Shown in pieces: positions 15,237 to 22,262 of a stretch of DNA of 28,071 nucleotides; within the stretch, counting starts at the first letter, position 1; each line of letters opens with the position of its first letter. Origin of the DNA: JBJFCE01 sp964437825 (lineage in GTDB: Bacteria; Bacillota; Clostridia; Lachnospirales; Lachnospiraceae); assembly GCA_964437825.1 (NCBI GenBank), contig CAYTIH010000034.1, positions 1 through 28,071 of the forward strand. Direction: 5' to 3'. Both the position numbers and the translations under genes were made by a program. The notes under the pieces were generated by a model that was not told the origin of the DNA, made no database searches, and worked only from the letters and a program-made list of their open reading frames with translations.

Positions 15237-15740
15237 ATGCGATGTTTCAAAATTACCGATACCAGAGTCTTCATGTCAGCTCTTTTTACAAAACCGACAT
15301 TTGACCGAATGTCCGTAGAGGAAATCCAAATCGTAGCCGCCAATACTTATCAAATAGACGGACGAACTGTCCTTGATTTTTATACGCAGGAGGAAAAGGA
15401 CGCTATGCCTGACGGACTTGCTAAGTACAGTCTTTGGGAGCAGCTTCGGCCGTTATGTTTTACCATCATCAAAGGAAAAAAGGCACCGGTATCCTTTCAG
15501 ATCACGCTTCATGCGCCCGAAACGCTTCTCAATCAATTATCCGCATCAGAGGACTGTACGATTCCTCCGGAGCAGATACAGGCATTAGTATGCACCGTTC
15601 GCTACGCGGATGGGATCTGTCGTATCATTACAGGCTCCTCTTACAAAACATTTTTGACCGATAAATCCCTAGATCACATCTGGGATGAGCACTTTCACCG
15701 TTTTCTGACCAATCAGGCGCTATCCTTTGAGGAGGAATAA
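15237..15740 (+). CDS. DUF5721-like protein of unknown function
   Basis: This cytoplasmic protein of 167 residues starts MRCFKITDTRVFMSALFTKPTFDRM and contains VAANTYQIDGRTVLDFYT (about 34-51), a pattern I associate with the DUF5721 family of Lachnospiraceae and relatives. No enzyme motif is visible. Later segments (LCFTIIKGKKAPVSFQITL; YADGICRIITGSSYKTF) are strand-rich. No signal peptide or membrane helix is present. I chose the ATG at 15237 for AAAGGAAG 6 bases ahead. It is transcribed alone, convergent with the next gene, and behind an unusual hairpin-rich leader that may control its translation or mRNA stability. Confidence 0.65.
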   Translation: MRCFKITDTRVFMSALFTKPTFDRMSVEEIQIVAANTYQIDGRTVLDFYTQEEKDAMPDGLAKYSLWEQLRPLCFTIIKGKKAPVSFQITLHAPETLLNQLSASEDCTIPPEQIQALVCTVRYADGICRIITGSSYKTFLTDKSLDHIWDEHFHRFLTNQALSFEEE

Positions 15741-15750
15741 ACGCTTCTAT

Positions 15751-16602
15751 CTACGATGACTGCCCGGACATATCATTTCCTTCCGCCGTCTGATACTTTT
15801 TCAGCAGATCATCCAAATTTTCATCCTCTCTGACGAGATCCGCAGTTCCCAAATCATGCCTGCGTCCCTTGGATTCCAGAAACCGATAAGCAATCATAAA
15901 GCTGACATCATCAAAGGAAGTATAAAATTTCTCGTTCACGCGCCGAATCTTCTCATGCAGCGGCAGCTCGGAATATTCGTCCACGTACCGGAACACCTCT
16001 TCAAAAGCATACATACAGATGTTTTCCTGCTGTCTGATATCGGAAGTGACCTCCTGCACATGAAATACATATAAATAAACTCTGAGCCATTTGGTATAGC
16101 CCTGAAACCACTCATAAACATTTTCATATTTTTGATTCATTGCTTCCACTTCTTTACGCCAGATTTCGGACATATAAGTGGAATTCACAATCCCCTGCAC
16201 CTGCTCCGCAGTCAGGCAAAGCTGATATTTTTCATTAAAAGCCGTTACAATCTTCTTTCTCTTTGCAGAAGCCTGCGGCAGCACCGTTCTCTTTGCAGAT
16301 GCTTTTTCCTGCTTGCTTTCCTGATAAGTATTCTGATTTCCCTGCTCCCGATCCCATCTTTGCGGATCCCAGCCATACTGCTCTTTCCTGTTATTTGAGT
16401 TTTTCTTCTTTTTTCTCCATGAAATCAGCCAAATAATCATTGCGATTACAGCGATTACGCCAAGCGGCTCTATGATAATCGAAATTCCGGACATAATGAT
16501 TGATCCTATGATCAGAAACCGGAAAAGCTCACTTCTTCTGTTATCTCCCTTGGTGTTCCCAAACATCATTATGATAAAAATAATAAAAAATATACTTCCC
16601 AT
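15751..16602 (-). CDS. Membrane-anchored protein of unknown function
   Basis: I do not recognise a family for this 283-residue protein. It has N-terminal hydrophobic helices at about 2-14, 27-45 and 46-64, a basic stretch RKKKKNSNNRK that should stay in the cytoplasm, a polar Gln/Lys-rich linker to about 105, and a soluble, mainly helical domain from about 110 to 270 with many Trp/Tyr residues (WRKEVEAMNQKYENVYEWF; YLYVFHVQEVTSDIRQQE). The last 15 residues are polar. GGGG lies 6 bases before the ATG. Its stop is 10 bases from the convergent DUF5721-like gene. A helical cytoplasmic domain tethered to the membrane suggests a scaffold or regulatory role, but that is only a guess. Confidence 0.7.
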   Translation of the reverse strand: MGSIFFIIFIIMMFGNTKGDNRRSELFRFLIIGSIIMSGISIIIEPLGVIAVIAMIIWLISWRKKKKNSNNRKEQYGWDPQRWDREQGNQNTYQESKQEKASAKRTVLPQASAKRKKIVTAFNEKYQLCLTAEQVQGIVNSTYMSEIWRKEVEAMNQKYENVYEWFQGYTKWLRVYLYVFHVQEVTSDIRQQENICMYAFEEVFRYVDEYSELPLHEKIRRVNEKFYTSFDDVSFMIAYRFLESKGRRHDLGTADLVREDENLDDLLKKYQTAEGNDMSGQSS

Positions 16603-16660
16603 ATGTACCCCGTTTCTGTGCAGCCCGCATCAGTATATTACAATATTACAAAAAGCCGAA

Positions 16661-16699
16661 TAAAAAAAGGAACAGCATGATTTTCGTCATACTGCTCCT
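16661..16699 (-). terminator. Rho-independent terminator of hsp20
   Basis: On the minus strand AGGAGCAGTATGA and TCATGCTGTTCCT form a 13-pair stem (two G-U pairs) around a 6-base loop, followed by seven U residues. It lies 41 bases after the hsp20 stop. Confidence 0.85.
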
Positions 16700-16739
16700 A
16701 TTTTATCATATTCGGACTGCCTTGAAAAGCGATACCCGA

Positions 16740-17180
16740 TCACCCTTCGATTGCAATGTAATTCTTCTGTTCCACCTCATGCTGCTTCTCGATCTTCGGA
16801 ACGGAAACGGTCAGTATCCCATTGCTGAATTTTGCCTTGATGTCTTCCTGCTTTACTCCGTCTCCTACAAAGAAGCTTCTCTGATAGCATCCGGAATAAC
16901 GCTCTCTGCGGATGTATTTCTGTTTCTCATCCTTTTCCTCTTTTTCGTCATTGCGGCATGCACTGATGGTCAAATATCCATCCTTTAATTCGGCCTGCAC
17001 ATCCTCTTTTCGGAACCCCGGAAGCTCCATATCAATTTCATAAGCTCCGTCAAGTTCGCGGATATCGGTGCTCATTGCATTAACCTGTCTTGCTCTGGCA
17101 GACGGCCAATAGCTGTTTCCGAAAAAGTCATCAAACATACTGTCAACAAAATCATTTGTAAAAATACTCGGTCTTAACAT
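16740..17180 (-). CDS. hsp20: Small heat shock protein (Hsp20 / alpha-crystallin)
   Basis: This 146-residue chaperone holds unfolding proteins in the cytoplasm. The N-terminal arm (1-40) has phenylalanines (FVDSMFDDFFG). The alpha-crystallin domain (about 41-135) shows YEIDMELPGFRKEDVQAELKDG and, near its end, KAKFSNGILTVSVPK, the signature of the last strands; the tail ends NYIAIEG. The central loop is very charged (NDEKEEKDEKQK). Length and motifs are normal. It has its own CIRCE-overlapped promoter about 130-170 bases upstream and its own terminator, so it is a single-gene HrcA-controlled unit. No dnaK or groEL genes are nearby. Confidence 0.95.
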   Translation of the reverse strand: MLRPSIFTNDFVDSMFDDFFGNSYWPSARARQVNAMSTDIRELDGAYEIDMELPGFRKEDVQAELKDGYLTISACRNDEKEEKDEKQKYIRRERYSGCYQRSFFVGDGVKQEDIKAKFSNGILTVSVPKIEKQHEVEQKNYIAIEG

Positions 17181-17309
17181 AATAATTCCCTCTTTCTTAT
17201 GGCTGCTGTTTATAGTTTTGATTTCATCAGATAACGATTTTCGACATTGAAATCATTGCCCTTTTTCAGGTTTTTATTCCGAATGTCTCTTTCTTTATCT
17301 GTTATATTT

Positions 17310-17352
17310 GTTATATAACAGATTGTTAGCACTGTCAAGAGGTGAGTGCTAA
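17310..17352 (-). promoter_or_regulatory. hsp20 promoter overlapped by a CIRCE operator
   Basis: CIRCE lies at 17326-17352: TTAGCACTG-N9-GAGTGCTAA, one base off the consensus TTAGCACTC-N9-GAGTGCTAA. On the minus strand TTGACA (17338-17333) and TATAAC (17315-17310) are spaced by 17, so the -35 box lies inside the operator and HrcA would block the polymerase directly. Confidence 0.9.
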
Positions 17353-17663
17353 TCATTGTGTAAACTATTTATAAACAACCGATAAAAAAGAAATTAACAC
17401 ATCATAAACCGCAAAACCTTTCCATATTATTCAGGATATAGTACAAGATTTCTTCGGAAAATATGCAAATGAGATTTCCCTGTCTTGATATATTTTACGC
17501 AGCTCTTATCCGGTCCCGGATCATGCTTGTAAGAATATATGATTGTATTGTCTAAATCAGGATGAAATATGGTCATGTACGTCTCCAAGCCGGACGAAAC
17601 ACGCTTTGTGAGTTTCGTCCGGTTATCGCGGCAGTCGCATTTTTTTGTTCCCATAAGGGAATT
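17353..17663. other. Intergenic region between the hsp20 promoter and the Ca2+ ATPase
   Basis: It holds an 11-base perfect inverted repeat, CCGGACGAAAC (17590-17600) and GTTTCGTCCGG (17612-17622), which could terminate or process the ATPase mRNA although it lacks a U-run. A weak copy of the comEA repeat is at 17369-17381. An open frame of 75 codons at 17427-17654 has no ribosome binding site and is not called. Confidence 0.55.
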
Positions 17664-20324
17664 TTATGCTTTTCTGTTTACAAATACCTTTCTGATCATA
17701 TCCACAGGAATCATTGTAACTGCCAGTAATACAACGGCGGCCCATCCTTTGATTCCAAACGGTACGCAGCTAAACATTTCTCCAATCCAGGTAAACAACC
17801 GGAAAGGAACCAGTCCCGCATTTACAATCAGAGCCTGAACAATGATGATTGCAAAAAATACCTTTAGAAATCCGGTATTTTCATCCAGGCCCTTAAAGAT
17901 TCCAAAGCCATCGTCTCTGACATTAAAGCCGTTAAATAATGCGCTTACTATGAACAATACGAAATAGCCCGTCAAATGCTGCGCTTCATTCTCAAATAAC
18001 CCGGTAAAGAACGGAAGCTTCAGATACAGAAAGCTGATGACAGTGAGCCAGCCGCCCATAATCAGGATCTGCGCCATCATCTTCTTATTAACAATGCTTT
18101 CATCCCTTCTTCTGGGCTTCTCATCCATATACTTTTTCAGTGCGGGCTCATTGCCAAACATAATGGCTCCCAGACCATCCATGACCAGATTGACAAACAG
18201 CAAATGCGTTACCTTCAGAGGTTCTTCCACTCCGAAGAAAGGGGCAATTGCGCTGACAATAACAGCAGTCACATTGATCACGAGCTGGAATTTACAAAAC
18301 TTTAAAATATTGTGATAAATGGTTCTGCCATACCAGATTGCGTCTTTAATCGATTTGAAATTATCGTCCAGAATCACAATCTTTCCAGCTTCTTTGGCAG
18401 CTTCCGTACCGCTTCCCATGGCAAAGCCGACATCCGCCCTCTTTAATGCAGGAGAATCATTGACGCCGTCCCCTGTCATACCTACTACCAGATTCACCTC
18501 CTGACATAGCCGAACCATTCTGGATTTATCGGTCGGTAAGGCTCTTGCAATGACTCTGATATTGGGGATGATCTTCTTGACCTCGTCATCAGACATTTCA
18601 TTAAGCTGTGCGGAGGAAAGCGCCCGATCGGAATTACTTCTTAACAAACCGGCATCCTTTGCAATTGCAATTGCGGTCTCCAGCCTGTCTCCGGTAATCA
18701 TAACTACCTGAATGCCGGCATTTCGCACTTCTTCAACTGCCTCTTTTGCCTCAGGCCTTACATCATCCCTGATTCCCACTAAACCGATAATTACGATATC
18801 ATCATGAATTACATTTTCTTCCAGCGCCTGTTCGGAATATCCGAAAGCAAGCACTCTCATTGCCCCTGAGGCAAGCTCATCGATTTTTCTGTTAAGCACT
18901 GCCTGATCAATACTTCTGATATTTCCGTCCGCATTCAGATAACTTTTTGCGCAGGCAAGCAGCTTTTCGGGAGCGCCCTTATAAAACGTTTTTCCGAGAT
19001 TATCAATTCTGGCCTGACTGAATTTATTTGATGAATTAAATCCCTGACTTGCAGTAACCAGATATTCCTGATTTGACTGCAGCAGCCGGAATGTGGATTC
19101 CCCGATAAATTTCATCAGTGCCTGATCCGTTGCATTACCGCCTATCACCCTATGGGATGCATCAAACATGGCCTGTGTATTTTTACCGATTGCCAGATCA
19201 ACAAGCCCTTTCACCTTACCGTATTTACTTAGCTCCGGTATGTCAATGGAATTGCCGTCCGCCGTAAAGAAGTCCACGACCTCAAGCATTCCTTTTGTAA
19301 TGGTTCCCGTTTTATCGCTAAAAAGGATATTTAACGATCCTGCGGTTTCAATACCTTCGGCTTTTCTGACAAGCACATTATGATCCAGCATCTTGCTGGT
19401 ATTCTGCATAAGCACAAGCGAAATCATCAGCGGCAGGCCTTCGGGTACTGCGCAGACAATAATCACAATGGCAAGCGATACAGCCTCTACCACATCCTTA
19501 ATCACTGCCTGCATGCCAATGGCAAAATATTCGGATATGCCGCCGGCGGAAACAATGAAATAAGCAAAATACAAAACAGCGATTACAACGGCGCCTATAT
19601 AGCCGAAGGTGGAAATCTGTTTTGCCAGCTTTGCCAGCTTCACCTTCAGCGGAGAATCCGGCTCATTCTCCTGCATTTCCTCCGCCATCTTGCCCATCAT
19701 TGTTTTCAGCCCGACCTTCCGGACATCTAAGACGCCTTCTCCGTCGAATACCACTGCGCCGCGGAACAGGGAATGCGCATCCACGAAGGTGTCACCGGTA
19801 ATATCCTCAGCCAATTGAACGCTTTCCGGCGCCTCCGTTTTCTTACATTCCTCAGCCTCTCCGTTTAAAGCGGAATTGTCCACACGAAGCGAACCTGAAA
19901 TTAAAATTCCGTCAGCTGGAATTTTATCACCCGACTGTAACAAGATCTTATCTCCGACTACAACTTGATCCACATCAATCACAGTAACCAGACCGTTTCG
20001 AAATACCTTGCACTGATCCTTTTTGGTACTATCTTTCAATTCACGATATTTCGTATCGCTTGCAACGCCCGTCTTGGCGGATACGACTGCAACGATAATC
20101 ACAGCAACGATTGTGCCAAGGGGTTCATAAATCTCGGCATATCCAAAGAAAAACATGATAATCATGAGTGCTGCAATTGCAAGCAGTATCCTGATCATGG
20201 GATCGCTGAAAGTTTCTTTAAACTCCTGCCAAAAGGTAGTCGGCTCTGAATCCGGAATCGTATTCGAACCGTATTTTTCCCGTGAAGCTTCGACTTCCTT
20301 GTCCGTAAGTCCGTTAAACTTCAT
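17664..20324 (-). CDS. Calcium-translocating P-type ATPase, PMCA type
   Basis: This type IIB P-type ATPase exports Ca2+ from the cytoplasm. The 886 residues have the full order: N-terminal cation ATPase domain (LTDKEVEASREKYGSN, 6-21), paired membrane helices at about 42-84, actuator domain with NGEA at 154-157 in place of the usual TGES, helices at about 240-300 with CAVPEGLP (291-298) in M4, the phosphorylated Asp337 in SDKTGT, nucleotide-binding KGAPEKLL, the hinge TGDGVNDSPALKRAD, and helix M6 with NLVMDGLGAIMFGNEP, whose Asn and Asp bind Ca2+. GGGAGG lies 8 bases before the ATG. Upstream on the same strand are broken genes resembling a ter-yce stress cluster, which in other Firmicutes can carry such an ATPase. 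The Asn in NGEA departs from the textbook actuator motif. Confidence 0.93.
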   Translation of the reverse strand: MKFNGLTDKEVEASREKYGSNTIPDSEPTTFWQEFKETFSDPMIRILLAIAALMIIMFFFGYAEIYEPLGTIVAVIIVAVVSAKTGVASDTKYRELKDSTKKDQCKVFRNGLVTVIDVDQVVVGDKILLQSGDKIPADGILISGSLRVDNSALNGEAEECKKTEAPESVQLAEDITGDTFVDAHSLFRGAVVFDGEGVLDVRKVGLKTMMGKMAEEMQENEPDSPLKVKLAKLAKQISTFGYIGAVVIAVLYFAYFIVSAGGISEYFAIGMQAVIKDVVEAVSLAIVIIVCAVPEGLPLMISLVLMQNTSKMLDHNVLVRKAEGIETAGSLNILFSDKTGTITKGMLEVVDFFTADGNSIDIPELSKYGKVKGLVDLAIGKNTQAMFDASHRVIGGNATDQALMKFIGESTFRLLQSNQEYLVTASQGFNSSNKFSQARIDNLGKTFYKGAPEKLLACAKSYLNADGNIRSIDQAVLNRKIDELASGAMRVLAFGYSEQALEENVIHDDIVIIGLVGIRDDVRPEAKEAVEEVRNAGIQVVMITGDRLETAIAIAKDAGLLRSNSDRALSSAQLNEMSDDEVKKIIPNIRVIARALPTDKSRMVRLCQEVNLVVGMTGDGVNDSPALKRADVGFAMGSGTEAAKEAGKIVILDDNFKSIKDAIWYGRTIYHNILKFCKFQLVINVTAVIVSAIAPFFGVEEPLKVTHLLFVNLVMDGLGAIMFGNEPALKKYMDEKPRRRDESIVNKKMMAQILIMGGWLTVISFLYLKLPFFTGLFENEAQHLTGYFVLFIVSALFNGFNVRDDGFGIFKGLDENTGFLKVFFAIIIVQALIVNAGLVPFRLFTWIGEMFSCVPFGIKGWAAVVLLAVTMIPVDMIRKVFVNRKA

Positions 20325-20363
20325 AATATTTTCCTCCCAAGTATATGAATTACATACAATAAA

Positions 20364-20386
20364 GAGAAACCGATTGTGAGTTTCTC
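20364..20386 (-). terminator. Hairpin upstream of the ATPase gene
   Basis: GAGAAAC-N9-GTTTCTC. On the minus strand it is followed by TTTATTG, so it may be the surviving terminator of the broken genes upstream of the ATPase, or an attenuator in the ATPase leader. Confidence 0.5.
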
Positions 20387-20417
20387 CTTAAGCAAATACA
20401 AACCGCACGAAAACGAA

Positions 20418-21138
20418 TCAGATATATCTGTTTACCAGCTGTCCAAGTCCCGGATCATTGGCAGCCTCATCCACAATGCGGACAAACGCATTGGATACCT
20501 ATCCGAAATTCTGGCGTCTGGTCTCGGTATCATAATCAGTACATCTACGGGCAGTCTTGACAAAATCTCAGGAATAAAGCTTCATTATCGTTTTTACATC
20601 CTCCAAGATATAAAAAGCATCCGATCCGGGGCGCTTTCCAATTTAAAAAAAGCTGTGACCGGTATCTTTTTAACCAGCATAATAAATATACCGCTTTATT
20701 CGTCAGCTTGTTCAGGTTCATACCGGGAGTTTTGGCTTCTTCTAACAAAACATCGATAAACGCCTGATTCATAATCCTCTGCAATTCTATGTTTGCCGTA
20801 TACTTAATATGATACGACAAATCCATCAGCATTTGATCCTGTCTTTGATAATTCTTTCCAGCGCATCCGACCGTTTTGACTGCGCATCCAGTTTCAAATA
20901 GCTCTCTAAGCGCTTCCATGGCGTCATACATGGACGCCGCAGCATGCTTTCTCTGGTACTCATTCATTCCGGGCAGCCATTTTTCAGACTTGCCTCTATA
21001 TATCCCGGACTCATTTGAAAGTCCATTCCCATAATCTCGCCGTAATACGCCAGATTCATATAATAAGAATTCAGCCTGACCGCCCGTATTCCGTGCAAAG
21101 GATTTGAGCCAATTCATCAAACATGGCAAGGGCTGCAC
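20418..21138 (-). pseudogene. Remnant of a YceG-like protein (tellurite/stress cluster), frameshifted
   Basis: An open stretch on the minus strand (20545-21138) contains NEYQRKHAAASMYDAMEALR, NLNKLTNKAVYLLCWLKRY and IGCFLYLGGCKNDNEALFLR, which I read as part of a YceG-like protein of the ter-yce clusters. The frame ends at FLRFCQDCP, but adding one base near 20561 restores FLRFLSRLPVDVLIMIP, so a 1-base deletion broke the gene. A third frame then gives VSNAFVRIVDEAANDPGLG and a stop at 20418, preceded directly by a stop, so another junction lies near 20500. The ATG at 21138 has no ribosome binding site. Homologues are several hundred residues longer. Family assignment is from memory of motifs and is moderate; that the region is non-functional is much surer. 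Confidence 0.5.
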
Positions 21139-21267
21139 TCGGGCTTACAGGCACATGCTTCCCCTGTAACCGGTTTACTACTAAATAGCTTCGTTTCTTA
21201 TTATTTTCTCTTTTCGCAATCCCAACTAACGTACTTCCGTATACATCCTAAAAAGTTCCTTCCTCAT
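21071..21267 (-). pseudogene. 5' remnant of a ter-cluster phosphoribosyltransferase-like gene
   Basis: An ATG at 21267 reads MRKELFRMYTEVR and stops. A neighbouring frame carries on from about 21237 with STLVGIAKRENNKKRSYLVV, then NRLQGKHVPVSPSAALAMFD, and stops at 21071. The second piece resembles the start of the phosphoribosyltransferase proteins found with TerD, TerC and YceG in stress clusters, which are normally over 350 residues. Only about 60 residues survive, split by one frameshift, and the piece runs into the YceG-like remnant in another frame. It supports the view that a multi-gene cluster collapsed here by internal deletion. Confidence 0.45.
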
Positions 21268-21368
21268 GGTATCAATCCGTTTTCTATGCGGACTATGAAT
21301 CTGCAAAAAAAGCAAAAAAATGTCCCTGCAAGTGCAGAAAATACTTACAAGACCGCTTTAATGTTGTA

Positions 21369-21377
21369 TGATATAAG
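21369..21377 (+). promoter_or_regulatory. Extended -10 promoter of the small helical protein
   Basis: TG-A-TATAAG at 21369-21377, an extended -10 element with only a weak -35 (TTACAA upstream). It resembles the promoter at 15070-15078. A leader of about 125 bases follows, with a GGC-ATAC-GCC hairpin and CTCGCTAACGCTCAT, which matches 12 of 15 bases with the complement of the hairpin region at 15190. Confidence 0.45.
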
Positions 21378-21511
21378 TATCCCTCCTGATAGTCCCCGTA
21401 TACACACAGCCGGCTCTCTTGTACTCATGATCGGCACTCACCGCTTGCGATGAATAGGCATACGCCTGCTCCCACTCGCTAACGCTCATTGGATCACAGA
21501 AAGGAAAAAAC

Positions 21512-21739
21512 ATGAAGCATGAAAAAATTACAGATTCCCTTCGCCAGATCGCCCGTGAAGAAGGCATTACCGAAGAAGAAGTAAGAAACGAAATCGCTCT
21601 GGCAATTTCCTATGCCCTTAAGAGCAACGATCCGAATATTCAAAACTTTTGGAAGGATATCCCCTGTGAGGGAGATTCCCCTACCGTTGAGGAAATCGTT
21701 GAATACCTGATTATTGCATTATCCGGACCGAAGCACTGA
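21512..21739 (+). CDS. Small helical protein, possibly related to the Spo0A C-terminal domain
   Basis: This is a 75-residue, all-helical, acidic protein. The pattern SLRQIAREEGITEEEVRNEI (9-28), then IALAISYALKSNDPNIQNFW and PTVEEIVEYLIIAL, matches a group of small Clostridia proteins that I recall as resembling the DNA-binding C-terminal domain of Spo0A, notably the VERAIRHAIxxAW part. It lacks a clear recognition helix pair, so DNA binding is doubtful. AAAGGAAAAAAC gives a good ribosome binding site at 8 bases. It is transcribed alone from its own promoter with a long leader and is convergent with the XRE gene. Confidence 0.65.
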   Translation: MKHEKITDSLRQIAREEGITEEEVRNEIALAISYALKSNDPNIQNFWKDIPCEGDSPTVEEIVEYLIIALSGPKH

Positions 21740-21798
21740 GATGACAGCGATTGAAATGCATAACCGTCCCTGTTTCAGGCACAGGCAGGAAAAAACTG

Positions 21799-22131
21799 TT
21801 ATTTTTTGAGCATACGTAACATGTAGGAGAGCACACGGTCCATAAAGGCGTCCTTCTGCTCCTTATTACAATTTGCTATGTAGTAATCCACGTCAAAATC
21901 CTTCATACATTCACCGGTAATCAAATAAGTCGGGTCCATACCGTACTCGTAATACAGCGTCAGAAGCTTGTCCGCCGACAATCCGGTAGCGCCTGATTCA
22001 TATTTCCGGTAATGCTCCTCCGACACGCCAAGCGAAACAGCAATTTCTGCCTGCGTCCTTCCCAGATTGTTCCTTGCTTCCCGCAATCTTTTTCCAATCT
22101 GGATATTGGCATCTTTTCTATTTACATTCAT
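21799..22131 (-). CDS. XRE-family transcriptional regulator
   Basis: This is a 110-residue DNA-binding protein. The helix-turn-helix domain covers about 12-68: IGKRLREARNNLGRTQAEIA, VSLGVSEEHYRKYESGATGL and SADKLLTLYYEYGMDPTYLI. The C-terminal 40 residues are charged and helical (NKEQKDAFMDRVLSYMLRML) and could dimerise. I chose the ATG at 22131 because GGAGG lies 8 bases ahead; an in-frame ATG at 22146 overlaps that site. It is the last gene of the stretch and lies downstream of the hybrid kinase on the same strand with 131 bases between. No toxin or phage genes are adjacent, so it is probably a host regulator. Confidence 0.88.
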   Translation of the reverse strand: MNVNRKDANIQIGKRLREARNNLGRTQAEIAVSLGVSEEHYRKYESGATGLSADKLLTLYYEYGMDPTYLITGECMKDFDVDYYIANCNKEQKDAFMDRVLSYMLRMLKK

Positions 22132-22195
22132 GCTTATTACCTCCAATATATAAAATCATAACAATGAAGGTATAAAACATACAGAATAGAAAATA

Positions 22196-22211
22196 ACGCA
22201 AACGTTTGCAC
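22196..22211. promoter_or_regulatory. LacI/PurR-type palindromic operator
   Basis: ACGCAAACGTTTGCAC contains the perfect 12-base palindrome GCAAACGTTTGC (22198-22209), the core of LacI-family operators such as the PurR box. It lies 66 bases upstream of the XRE gene, where it could overlap that promoter; TTGCGT on the minus strand might serve as -35. Confidence 0.5.
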
Positions 22212-22262
22212 TTTCTAACCGTACATCGGTTGTTTTTCGTTTTTAACCCGCATATTTCCTTT

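Noticed and set aside
15059..15343. Open frame on the minus strand across the four-hairpin leader
   Set aside because: It is the complement of the leader and of the start of the DUF5721-like gene, with no ribosome binding site or family pattern.
17427..17654. Open frame of 75 codons on the minus strand between the Ca2+ ATPase and hsp20
   Set aside because: No ribosome binding site, no recognisable pattern, and it contains a strong hairpin; I treat the region as intergenic.
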